A stretch of 11,807 nucleotides of DNA from Spirogloea muscicola (lineage: Eukaryota > Streptophyta > Zygnematophyceae > Spirogloeales > Spirogloeaceae), in assembly GCA_009602725.1 (NCBI GenBank), contig WELB01000017.1, positions 537,346 to 549,152 on the forward strand. The letters run 5' to 3'. Made by a program: the position numbers and the translations under genes. Of the stretch, positions 1 to 7,104 are shown one piece after another. The notes beneath the pieces are model-generated. The model saw nothing but the letters and a program-made list of their open reading frames with translations. It did no database searches and was not told where the DNA came from. Within the stretch, counting starts at the first letter, position 1, and the number at the start of each line of letters is the position of its first letter.

Positions 1-336
1 GACATCTAGTATTCAGGCATCGATTAGCGACCTTCATGTTTTGACCCGCGGTTACTGAGCGGGTCAATCTGCTGTAGGTTATGTAGGTCTTGAGATGTGC
101 TTGCCTTGTACTTGGCCATTTGGCCTTCGTTTGTGTCAAATGCACGAAATCTGACTGTGAAGGACCTCACTGCTTTGTGGTCGTCGCCACTGCCGACAGG
201 CTGAACGCGGCACAGACCTCCGCCGCCGCGCAGTCAGGGCTGTGGTCAAGGCTCGCGAATGCAGGGCTGGATGGAAGCCCTGGACCAGGCCTGGAACTGA
301 AGCTTGCCCTCTGGCGGTGTCCCCAGCCGCTTGCTG

Positions 337-417
337 CGGCGGCGGCGGCGGCGGCGGCATCGGCGCTGCGAGAAGGCGAGGGCGGCGCCGCCGCCGCCGC
401 CGACGCCGCCGCCGCGC
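337..417. repeat. CGG/CCG trinucleotide runs
   Basis: Two imperfect triplet runs: (CGG)n at about 337-358, and a mixed GCC/GAC run at about 388-417. They are probably in the 5' UTR or start exon of the APS kinase gene. They create artificial poly-Ala, poly-Arg and poly-Gly frames. Confidence 0.8.
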
Positions 418-577
418 AGCCTGCAGTGTACACGGGTGAGCCCCTTTGCCGGCGCGCCGTCCAGGTCCCGCCTCGGCGATCCTCCGCCAGACACGCGCGC
501 CTTCCGCGGGCCAGGGCCATGAGCTTCGCGAGGCCTGTGCGTGTACGCCTCGGCTTCCGTCTGGCCGTCACGGAACT

Positions 578-604
578 CCGCCGCCGCCGCCGCCGCCGCC
601 GCCG
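578..604 (+). repeat. (CCG)9 trinucleotide repeat
   Basis: An uninterrupted CCG repeat of about nine units lies just before the proposed acceptor (CAG ending 638) of the first recognised APS kinase exon. In the APS kinase frame it would read as poly-proline, but it is more likely intronic or 5' UTR. Confidence 0.85.
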
Positions 605-638
605 ACGCAGCCGTCGCCGCCATGGCTGCCGTGTGCAG

Positions 639-1735
639 TGGGGCGGTCGACCAACGTGCAATGGCAAGCTGGGTCCGTCGGGCCGGAGGAGCGGCAGCGC
701 GTGCTCGGCCAGAGGGGGTGCGTCGTGTGGATGACCGGCATCAGCGGCTCCGGCAAGTCCACGCTCGCCTACGCGCTGGACCGCGCGCTCGCCGCCGCCG
801 GCAGGGCCGCCTACGTCCTCGACGGTGACAACGTGCGCCACGGCCTCAGCTCCGACCTCGGCTTCAGGTCCGCCACCGGGCAGCGCTGCTATCTAGTCCT
901 GGTTGCATAAGATCATGAACAGAGTTTTGCTATGTTGCAGATTCTTGCAGTCTCAAGTTTCTGCAACCCAGGAGCTTTAACTTCTACACGAGGTTCGCTT
1001 TTCAGCAGCGTGACAAGCTCGCCGGCCGAGCTGAGAGCTGAGCTTCGAGCCCTTCTGCCTTCTGGGCGCTCCCTCTCTCGGCTGCCGTGTCGCTGCGCAG
1101 CCCGGAGGACCGGCGCGAGAACATCCGCCGCGTTGCGGAGGTCGCGAGGCTCTTCGCTGACGCCAACATCATCACCATTGTGAGCTTCATCTCGCCGTAC
1201 AGGTGAGCAAGTGCTGCTGCCGCTGCTGCTGCGGCTGCCTTGAGCACCGCTGTGCTCTCGGTGCTCCCCTGGAAGCCGCCAGCCGATTCTTTCATATCGA
1301 ACAACATCGTACGCCGCCCAGGCGGGATCGGGAGTTTGCCCGCGCGCTCATTCCTCCGGGCTCGTTCGTGGAGGTGTACATGCGCATCCCGCTGGCGGTG
1401 TGTGAGCGCCGCGATCCCAAAGGCCTCTACAAGCTCGCGCGTGCTGGCAAGCTCAAAGCTTTCACGGGTATGCATCGCCAGGCCAAGCGACTCGCCTTGA
1501 CCTCGTCAGGAAGGGGTACTCGTGGCCGCTGACGGCAAGCTGCAGTCCACCCTCTGAGACTGCGAACAGCGCGACGTTGCCAGGTATCGACGACCCATAT
1601 GAGGAGCCAGAGGCGCCTGAGATTGTGATGGAGGTTGCGTGCAATGATGGCGTGCTCAGGCCGCCAGAGCTTATGGCCCAGCATCTGCTGGACTACCTTG
1701 CCAATAAGGGCTTCCTCTCCGGGCCCACAGCGTGA
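639..1735 (+). CDS. Adenylylsulfate (APS) kinase, four exons recognised, 5' end unresolved
   Basis: Phosphorylates adenosine 5'-phosphosulfate with ATP to PAPS, the sulfate donor for sulfation; plant forms act in plastid and cytosol. Exons by GT-AG and phase: 639-867, 1101-1202, 1322-1467, 1584-1735, about 209 residues, the normal length of an APS kinase core. Seen: NVQWQ near the start, P-loop GISGSGKST, the APS-binding block [10 protein letters not shown], then across the first intron [16 protein letters not shown], then [26 protein letters not shown] and [11 protein letters not shown]. Every exon junction restores a conserved codon. The reading frame has no ATG upstream before a stop at 437-439. 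A CAG acceptor ending at 638 suggests an upstream start exon. The two options are an ATG at 519 (MSFARPV, transit-peptide-like) spliced near 541-542, or an exon ending at a GTGAG donor at 436. Location is therefore undetermined. No ATP-sulfurylase domain is fused to it. Function is secure; the N-terminus is not. Confidence 0.95.
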
Positions 1736-2874
1736 CTGCGAGCCACCCCACTTCCTTGCAAGTCTACTGCAGCTCTGCGACTGTTGAAAAGAACAAATTG
1801 CCCTGACATCATTCTTTGAGATTCTTTACTGCAAGATACCTGCTTATCACATATGCAAGGCACAAGTTGTAGAAAGGTAATGAGGTTTAGCTCAACGAGA
1901 AGCGCACTTGTTTGCATATGACAGATTAAAAAAGTAATCTGATATTCAGTTTGTCGTTCTGAAAGCAAGGCCTATCTATCAAGTAGCCTCCAGAGCTAGA
2001 AGTGATAGGAGACTTACCATAGGTATGGCTATCAAGCTTCAGCTTGATGCATCTCTGGATCTGCCAATATTGGCTCTTTCATTACTATAGAGCAAACCTC
2101 ACCGAGAGTCTGAATCAGTAACCCGTCAAGACCTCCAAGCCTGCGGTGTAGCTGGCATGCATCATTCTCAAAATTTGGACAGATGAAGCAGACTCATGTT
2201 TCAGCATATTCAGCATTTAAGAAATCACGAGAAAGTACTGTTGATTGAGATGGTCGAGCGGCCATGCCTAGAGTGCAGCTAATATTGCTACTTGAGGATC
2301 TGGCACCATGGTTTTGCACATCCCTCCAACAGCGACAGCGGAGTCCAGCTTTCTCCACATCGCAGCTAGAAGATAGCAATGAAAGAATGGGCACGATGCT
2401 AGGCCGGCCCTTATTTTGAGCGTGTTAATGACGACCAATGTGATCGAGTCAATCTTGCCCAATTAGCAATGATGTGCTCTCAGCTCAATAAATGTTATTG
2501 CTCTAAGTTGGTTGCTGAGTGTTGCCTGACTGCAGCAACACATTGATGTTGGAGGCAGCGCACAGTGATGGCAGAAGCTGTGCCACAGTGCAGCCGCAAA
2601 TAAATGGGGGAACTTGGTGGTGACGCTGAAAATACTGAGAATATACGAAGGTGGGAGAGTGGGGGAAATCAAGCGCAATGCACGTGAGCGGCCTGCCACT
2701 CAGCAAAGCATAGCTGCACAAGAGGTGCTCCGGCGGCGCTGCCAGCAGGGCCACGGGAGCAGAGAAGGACCTCCACAGTGGCTGTGCTCGTCCCAATGGT
2801 AGGACGCAGAGAAGGCACTTAAACGAAGCGAGGCACTGGAAGTGGCACAGCCACGGCCCCGCGGAACCCCCTGG
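1736..2874. other. Convergent intergenic spacer holding the 3' UTRs of both flanking genes
   Basis: No coding region is supported; open frames here are short and show no recognisable motif. On the plus strand AATAAA occurs at 2487-2492 and 2599-2604, both far beyond the APS kinase stop (over 700 nt), so neither is a secure poly(A) signal. The chlorophyte TGTAA signal was not found close after either stop codon. A perfect 8-bp inverted repeat with a 2-nt centre is at 2031-2048. No tRNA, rRNA or transposon end was recognised. Confidence 0.6.
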
Positions 2875-5800
2875 TCATAGGTGCACCGAGGGGACGCACG
2901 ACATATCCAGCAGCAAGTCGGTCGTGGACGCCACCCGCTTGAGCCCTTGCGCAGGGCAAACGCGACCTGCGCGGCTGCCCCTGTGGTCGTACGCCACACG
3001 TGCACCGACAGCCATGGCCACCGCCGCCATGCTGCTGCTGGGCCGCTGCCCACCATTGCCGGGCACAGCGGCTGCGCCCCGACGGGCCTGCTCCCTGGAC
3101 ATGGGCAGCCTCCTGCTGCCGCCGCCGTGCCTGTTGACAATGTCTGGCGTTGCAAACCGCTTTGAGACCTCAGCTTGCTTGCTGGATGATGCACCAAGGC
3201 CCTTGCGGTGGCTGAAGTAACCGAGGCCTGGCGGGACTGCTTTGAGGTGTGACACCTCACCATGCAGGGGCACGGCTTGGTGGCTCCCGAGCCACAGCGG
3301 CACAGAAGGCACTGCCATGCGGCCGCTGAGCGCCTCCCTGCCTCCATCGGATGTGCTCTGCTCCAGCTGACTTATCAGCCCTGGCTGCCACGCGCTCGGC
3401 CTGGACATGGAAGACCTCCTGCCAGCGTGGGTGCCTGGGTGGCCTCTGCTGTGCCGTGCTCCATATGCGTACTTGTGACCATAAGGAGCATGCTCTTCAG
3501 TCAAAGGTCGCCCATGGTATGCAGTCGCATCTGGCGGCCCAGCTTGCACATCGTCAATGGGGAACATCAGCTCCATGGGATCAACATACTGCACGTGCCC
3601 GCTCGGTAGGTCCAAATCATCCTCGTCGCTGCTGCTCCAACCGTCATCACTATTGCGCCGCTCGATGACTGAAATACCAATACCACAATTTAACAACCAT
3701 AGTCAGAGCAACTTCGGCTTGTGCATTTGAAGGTAAGTCCACATTCTCACACAACAAGTTGCTACATTGAGCTGGTCGCTGCAGTAGCGAGTGCCGCATG
3801 TGGACCAAGATTTCTTGGCAAAGCATCTCTTCTATCAAGACAAGACCCTTACTTTGGCGTGGCACAGGAACAGAGGAACTCAAATGGAAATAGAGCTCCT
3901 GCGTAGGTGCTCACCAGAGCTGGGCGAGGCGAGGTTGAAGAAGCGCGAATCCATCCTCTCAGACTCATCGCTGCTAAAGAGGGAGGATGGCAAGGAGGGC
4001 GACAAGGAATCGTTCATACGTAGCTGTCTGTCGTCATCGTCTTCTGGGCTCTGGTGCAACAGGCCAAGTAGGGACATGGTCCCATCCTGGCCACACAGCC
4101 GCAGCAAGAGCACATCAGCGAAAGTCGCCATCATCTCCTGCAATACATGGCGTTTTCTAAATTGCAACTTGCAGCGGTGACGCATTGTTCACTCCTAGCT
4201 TTCCGCAGCACACCACACTCTCCGCAGAGCAACTGGGTGCAGTTTGCCGTACCAGCAAATTGGCCTTCCTGTCCTGCTGAGGGTGACCCTTGAAAAGGGA
4301 GCAAAGGTTGTCGGCAGCGGCAGCCCTGCAGCTTTGACCACCTGTGCAAGCGGGAAAGTCCACTGCAGGAGAGAGGAAGCTGCCGCTGGCCAGCGCCTTG
4401 AGATGCGAGTCGCTCTGCAACAGCTTGTCGAGGTGCCTTGGCAGGATGCCCGCGGCAAAGCGGAGCACATGGCGTCTGCAAGCAGGCAACCAGGGGCCTC
4501 ACCACTTAGAAAACGTATGCTTTCAATCAATTTGACTGGTCGCAATGATGACACAGGCCAGCACAATAAGAGGCCACCGCATTCTGGCTAGTAAAATAAC
4601 CACTGATGTAGTTACTGGGCTTATCTTCACCTCGTGTTGGTGGCCTGGCCACTGGTGAAGTCGTCCGCGGCGTGCCAGAGGGTGTGCTTGCGCGGCTGCG
4701 GGTTTGTCTCCAGAAAGAAGAGTGGGGGCTTCACCACCTGCACCATGGGTAGGGCGCGCAACCAGACCATACTGTTACACACTCAGTGATTCAGACAAGA
4801 GAAACCAACAACTATGGCTGCAACATCTCCTACACAATAGTATCAAAGAGCAGCACCATCTGTGAACATTGAGGGCCCACCTCGATCTCAAGGGTAGACG
4901 GGAGGTCTGACGAGCAGTCGGCCCTCAGCGCGCAGATATCGGCCCACTGGACCTCAAGCTTGCGCTTGAGGCCACCCTCCAGGACCTCCCACACCAGCTT
5001 CCGCTTGGCATAGTAGCACTTGGCGACCAGGTCGCCCTCGTACTTCGACACGCGCTGACAGCATCACACAATCGAACATAGATCTGTCAGAATGGCCACC
5101 AGCATGATCACCAGCAAAGATTGCTTGCAGTCTGCGGGCTCCAAGCTAACGTGCATGCCTGCCACAGGATGGAGCAAAGCAGCAGCAACCAAGGCAGCCG
5201 CTGCTGGTTGCAGATTGCAACGAAGAAACGTTAGGTGACACGGCGGCCCCAGGCAAACCAGCCCAGGCAAAGCGCCGAGCAGATGACGAGCGCAGGGTGC
5301 ATAGAAGACCTTGTAGCTGCCAATGTCCAAGCTGATGGCTGGGAAATTGGACGCCTTGAGCTTGTCATGCTGCGGCAGCGGCAGCGGCTGCATGGGCAAT
5401 GGCGGCGGCGGCGGCGGCATGGGTGGCGGTGGCCGCAGAGCCGCATCCTGGCCCGGCACCCACTGCTCGGCAGCCTCCTGCCGAGGAGCATGGCCTGCTG
5501 CCACCTCCCTCGCAAGCCTCGCCGCCCTGGCCTGGGCAATGGTCTCCGTGATCAGGTCGACGAGCGACGGCGTCTTCCTGCAGCACCACCACACCGCAAC
5601 GCTTGTCAGGACCCTGCATGTACAACATTACTAGAGCCTTGCTTCTACCACATTACTGTTATGTAGGAGAAAGACTGGCAAACGCAGACTGCAATGACCA
5701 TAACCGCATACTTTATGGTCACAATTGGCACAAAAGCCACAGTTGTGCCAATCAGTTACCGAAGGGTCAGGCCAAGGGGACTGGGCTCCTCGAGGATGCC

Positions 5801-6358
5801 CGCCGGCCACGCCGCTTCTGCTGCTGGCAGCCTGCTCGCCGCGGGGGCCTTCGTTGCACCAGTGGTGGCGGCGCCGTGCCTGGCAGGCTCCGCCGCCGCC
5901 ACAAAAGCCCGTGGCGACTGGGGCGCTGCGAGCGCCGCCGCCGCCGCCGCCGCCGTCGGCGTGGCTCGGGCGGAGGCCTTGCCGTGCGGAGCCGAGCAAG
6001 GGGACCGCGGGACTGCCAGGGCCTTGGCCACCGGCGGCGTGCCAAAGATGGCAGGCAACTGCGGAGCGCCGAGGGACGGAGCGCCGTCAGAGGCGAGCCG
6101 TGGAGACGAAGCTCATGTGCTTAGCTCGTCGCCGCATGTGCAGAAGCACAGGCTGTGGCAAAGGAAGCGCCGAGAGGGGGCTTGCTACCTGAGAGGGGCT
6201 GCGAGGGGACTCGGGCAGGCGTGTGCGCTTGCGGCTGCGGTCTTCGGCGCCGCCACGAAAGCCGCCGCCGCCTCCGCCACCGCCACCGCCGCCGCACCCG
6301 CCGCCGCCTTTCTTGCCGCCGCCACCGCCGCCGCCGCCGCCGCCGCGGGCGCAGCTCG
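2875..6358 (-). CDS. ASG1-like plant-conserved protein of unknown function, at least eight exons
   Basis: Resembles the Arabidopsis ALTERED SEED GERMINATION 1 family (recognised from memory; biochemical role not established). Exons: (start unresolved)-6189, 6058-5760, 5577-5310, 5054-4881, 4737-4631, 4475-4364 or 4475-4253, 4137-3915, 3668-2875 (TGA). All junctions are GT-AG with matching phase. In order: poly-Gly then a basic SRKRTRLPESPRSPSQ, an Ala-rich linker, LTLRKTPSLVDLI, a Pro-rich stretch, and the conserved core. The core reads NFPAISLDIGSYK, SKYEGDLVAKCYYAKRKLVW, EVQWADICAL, then LFFLETNPQPRKHTLW, DDFTSGQATNTRRHVL and ILPRHLDKLLQSDSHLKAL. The C-terminal half is poorly conserved, Ser/Asp-rich (SSSDEDDLDLPSG) and probably disordered. 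No membrane segment or signal peptide is evident; nuclear or cytosolic location is a guess. No in-frame ATG is visible in the poly-Gly exon, so an upstream exon is needed, perhaps lost at the N at 6488. It converges with the APS kinase gene. Confidence 0.85.
5401..5418 (+). repeat. (GGC)6 repeat encoding a proline run on the minus strand
   Basis: Six GGC units, followed by a degenerate GGTGGCGGTGG tail to about 5434, lie inside an exon of the ASG1-like gene. On the minus strand they encode a PPPPMPPPPPPLP segment, a flexible linker before the conserved core. Confidence 0.85.
5695..5752 (-). other. Two tandem perfect inverted repeats (hairpins) next to a 5' splice site
   Basis: Hairpin 1 has arms TGACCATAA (5695-5703) and TTATGGTCA (5713-5721). 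Hairpin 2 has arms ATTGGCACAA (5724-5733) and TTGTGCCAAT (5743-5752). Both arms are perfect, both loops are 9 nt, and only 2 nt separate the hairpins. They lie in the intron 5759-5578 of the ASG1-like gene, and hairpin 2 starts after the first 7 nt of the transcribed intron (GTAACTG). Possible roles are an intron RNA structure that modulates splicing, a small-RNA or mobile-element remnant, or DNA-binding palindromes. Confidence 0.8.
5933..5955 (+). repeat. GCC/CCG repeat encoding poly-Ala on the minus strand
   Basis: An uninterrupted GCC-type triplet run lies in exon 6058-5760 of the ASG1-like gene, where it reads on the minus strand as an alanine run. It makes several other frames open on both strands. 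Confidence 0.8.
6261..6347 (+). repeat. Imperfect GCC/CCG/CAC triplet tract
   Basis: Nearly 90 bases of CCG, GCC and CAC triplets, broken by a CTTTCTTGC interruption around 6308-6316. On the minus strand it reads as GGGG...KK...GGGG, the poly-Gly part of the first recognised ASG1-like exon. On the plus strand it lies just 5' of the ATG at 6377 and would be 5' UTR of that gene. Such tracts are prone to length change and assembly error. Confidence 0.8.
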
Positions 6359-6376
6359 CCACCAGCGCAGCCAGCC

Positions 6377-6487
6377 ATGGAGTACGGGCGCGGCGAGGGC
6401 GGCGGGTACGGGGAGGGCGGGTATGGCGGCCCGCCGCAGGAGCACCACCACCACCACCACGAGCGGCGCGACGAGGAGGGCTACGGC
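6377..6487 (+). CDS. 5' fragment of a Gly/Tyr/His-rich protein, cut by an N
   Basis: Starts at ATG in a favourable context (CAGCCATGG) and runs 37 complete codons up to the N at 6488. It reads MEYGRGEGGGYGEGGYGG, then PPQEHHHHHHERRDEEGYG. Nearly every third base is G or C, which suits a coding exon of this genome, though GC-rich DNA can mimic this. Low-complexity Gly/Tyr repeats with a His run and an acidic/basic patch suggest a disordered protein; no family can be named. After the N the frame continues into sequence of different character and stops at about 6604, so the true continuation is probably missing. It is divergent from the ASG1-like gene and both may share a GC-rich promoter. The His run is part of a larger repeat and is not taken as a cloning tag. 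Confidence 0.5.
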
Positions 6488-6488
6488 N
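6488..6488. other. Single N: ambiguous base or collapsed assembly gap
   Basis: The only ambiguous base in the window. It interrupts the Gly/Tyr-rich reading frame, and the sequence to its right no longer resembles that frame. It is best treated as a possible scaffold or contig join of unknown size, not merely a miscalled base. Confidence 0.7.
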
Positions 6489-6526
6489 CAGAAGGGAGAG
6501 AGAGAAGCCGCCTTGGTAGCACTTAC

Positions 6527-6840
6527 CTTCTGCCAGGGGCGGCCCCGCGTCGAGGCGCCTCCCCCGACCTCCCTCCTCCGGTTGGGCCAAGCGCAGTTCC
6601 GTGATCTAATCCCCGGTCGGCCGAAATCTACCTCCTTCCAGTAAGCGCCACCGTCTGGCGCCCGGCGCCGCGTGGCGGGACGGCCCGCCCTGCGGAGAAG
6701 CCCGGCGCCGGGAATCGGTGCGTAGCTAGGCGGGCGGCGAGGCCGCCGTCGGATCCCGCCGCCGGCTCGCCGATGCCGTCGATTCCCGGGGGCGCCCTCC
6801 GAGCGGCGCCATCGCCGCCGCCGGATGTGGATAGGGCCAT
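6527..6840 (-). other. Possible 5' exon of an unidentified minus-strand gene
   Basis: On the minus strand an ATG at 6840-6838 opens a 70-codon frame (MALSTSGGGDGAARRAPPG and onward), rich in Ala, Gly and Arg with mostly G/C third positions, ending in TAG at 6630-6628. A weak donor (AGGAG|GTAGAT) sits right at that stop. A perfect consensus donor, CAGAAG|GTAAGT, follows at 6527|6526. This pattern fits either a short coding first exon or a 5' UTR exon, with the remainder lost at the N or lying beyond it. It might belong to the 5' end of the ASG1-like gene, which also lacks a start. No homology is recognised. Confidence 0.3.
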
Positions 6841-6877
6841 CGGACGGTGACCGCGGCCCGCGGACCGCGGGGCCGAC

Positions 6878-6969
6878 CCCACTGGACCTCAAGCTCCTCT
6901 GCTGTGAATGCGCACTCCGGCCACTGGGACCGTCGCGCCCAGTGGGAGAAGCTTCGGCGGGCCCCACTG
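6878..6969. promoter_or_regulatory. Cluster of CCACTG/CAGTGG boxes including a palindrome
   Basis: Within about 90 bases there are four CCACTG-type cores: CCCACTGG at 6878, CCACTGGG at 6921-6928, CCCAGTGG at 6938-6945 and CCCCACTG at about 6962. The middle two form a perfect 8-bp inverted repeat with a 9-base spacer. They lie just upstream of the minus-strand ATG at 6840. Whether they bind a protein is not known. Confidence 0.35.
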
Positions 6970-7064
6970 AAGGCCGTCAGTCCGGCAGTTGGATGGCCCC
7001 CCGAGGGCGCTTGCCCCCGCAGAGGACGATGCCGGTAGTCGGCGCCGCGCTCCTCGGGTGCTGC

Positions 7065-7104
7065 TGACGTCTTCCCGTTCCACGTGGCGGTCGGGGGACG
7101 TGGC
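7065..7104. promoter_or_regulatory. Cluster of three ACGT boxes (G-box/ABRE type)
   Basis: TGACGTC at 7065-7071, the palindromic G-box CCACGTGG at 7080-7087, and ACGTGGC at 7098-7104 lie within 40 bases. In plants such ACGT cores are bound by bZIP or bHLH factors. They sit about 240 bases upstream of the minus-strand ATG at 6840, a plausible promoter distance. Function is inferred from motif density only. Confidence 0.4.

Larger units (their letters stand above)
1..638 (+). other. Upstream region of the APS kinase gene, probable 5' UTR and start exon
   Basis: No recognisable protein was found here on either strand. The first 300 bases are of mixed composition and show no convincing TATA box. 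From about 337 it is dominated by CGG/CCG triplets that keep several frames open by chance. Candidate signals are a good 5' splice site (CACGG|GTGAGC, donor at 436), an ATG at 519 and a 3' splice site CGTGTGCAG ending at 638. The true start of the APS kinase reading frame probably lies in this stretch. Confidence 0.5.

Noticed and set aside
90-734. Plus-strand open frame of over 200 codons upstream of the APS kinase
   Set aside because: It has no ATG before 519, is kept open by triplet repeats, and ends inside the kinase exon in the wrong frame. Parts of it may still be a start exon.
1736-2874. tRNA, rRNA or small RNA gene in the convergent spacer
   Set aside because: No cloverleaf with A and B boxes or conserved rRNA block could be recognised by eye; a covariance-model scan was not possible here.
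2700-3347. Minus-strand open frame overlapping the last ASG1-like exon
   Set aside because: The alternative frame at 3668-2875 joins in phase to the upstream exon and has a coherent Ser/Asp-rich composition; this one has no link to any exon.
4952-4971. Perfect 8-bp hairpin CCTCAAGC/GCTTGAGG
   Set aside because: It lies in a conserved coding exon and is explained by codons for the KRKLE segment, so no separate function is claimed.
6436-6468. Six consecutive His codons as an engineered tag
   Set aside because: The run sits inside a natural-looking Gly/Tyr/acidic protein with no vector, protease-site or linker sequence nearby.
5694-6644. Long plus-strand open frame (over 300 codons) rich in Ala
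   Set aside because: It is the opposite strand of the ASG1-like exons and their GCC tracts, runs through the N, and contains no recognisable motif. Only the in-phase ATG at 6377, which is in another frame, looks coding on this strand.
6185-6967. Long minus-strand open frame, Arg/Pro/Ala-rich
   Set aside because: Composition is what GC-rich DNA gives by chance, it crosses the N, and it shows no domain. The frame containing SRKRTRLPESPRSPSQ in the same area is better supported by splice phase.
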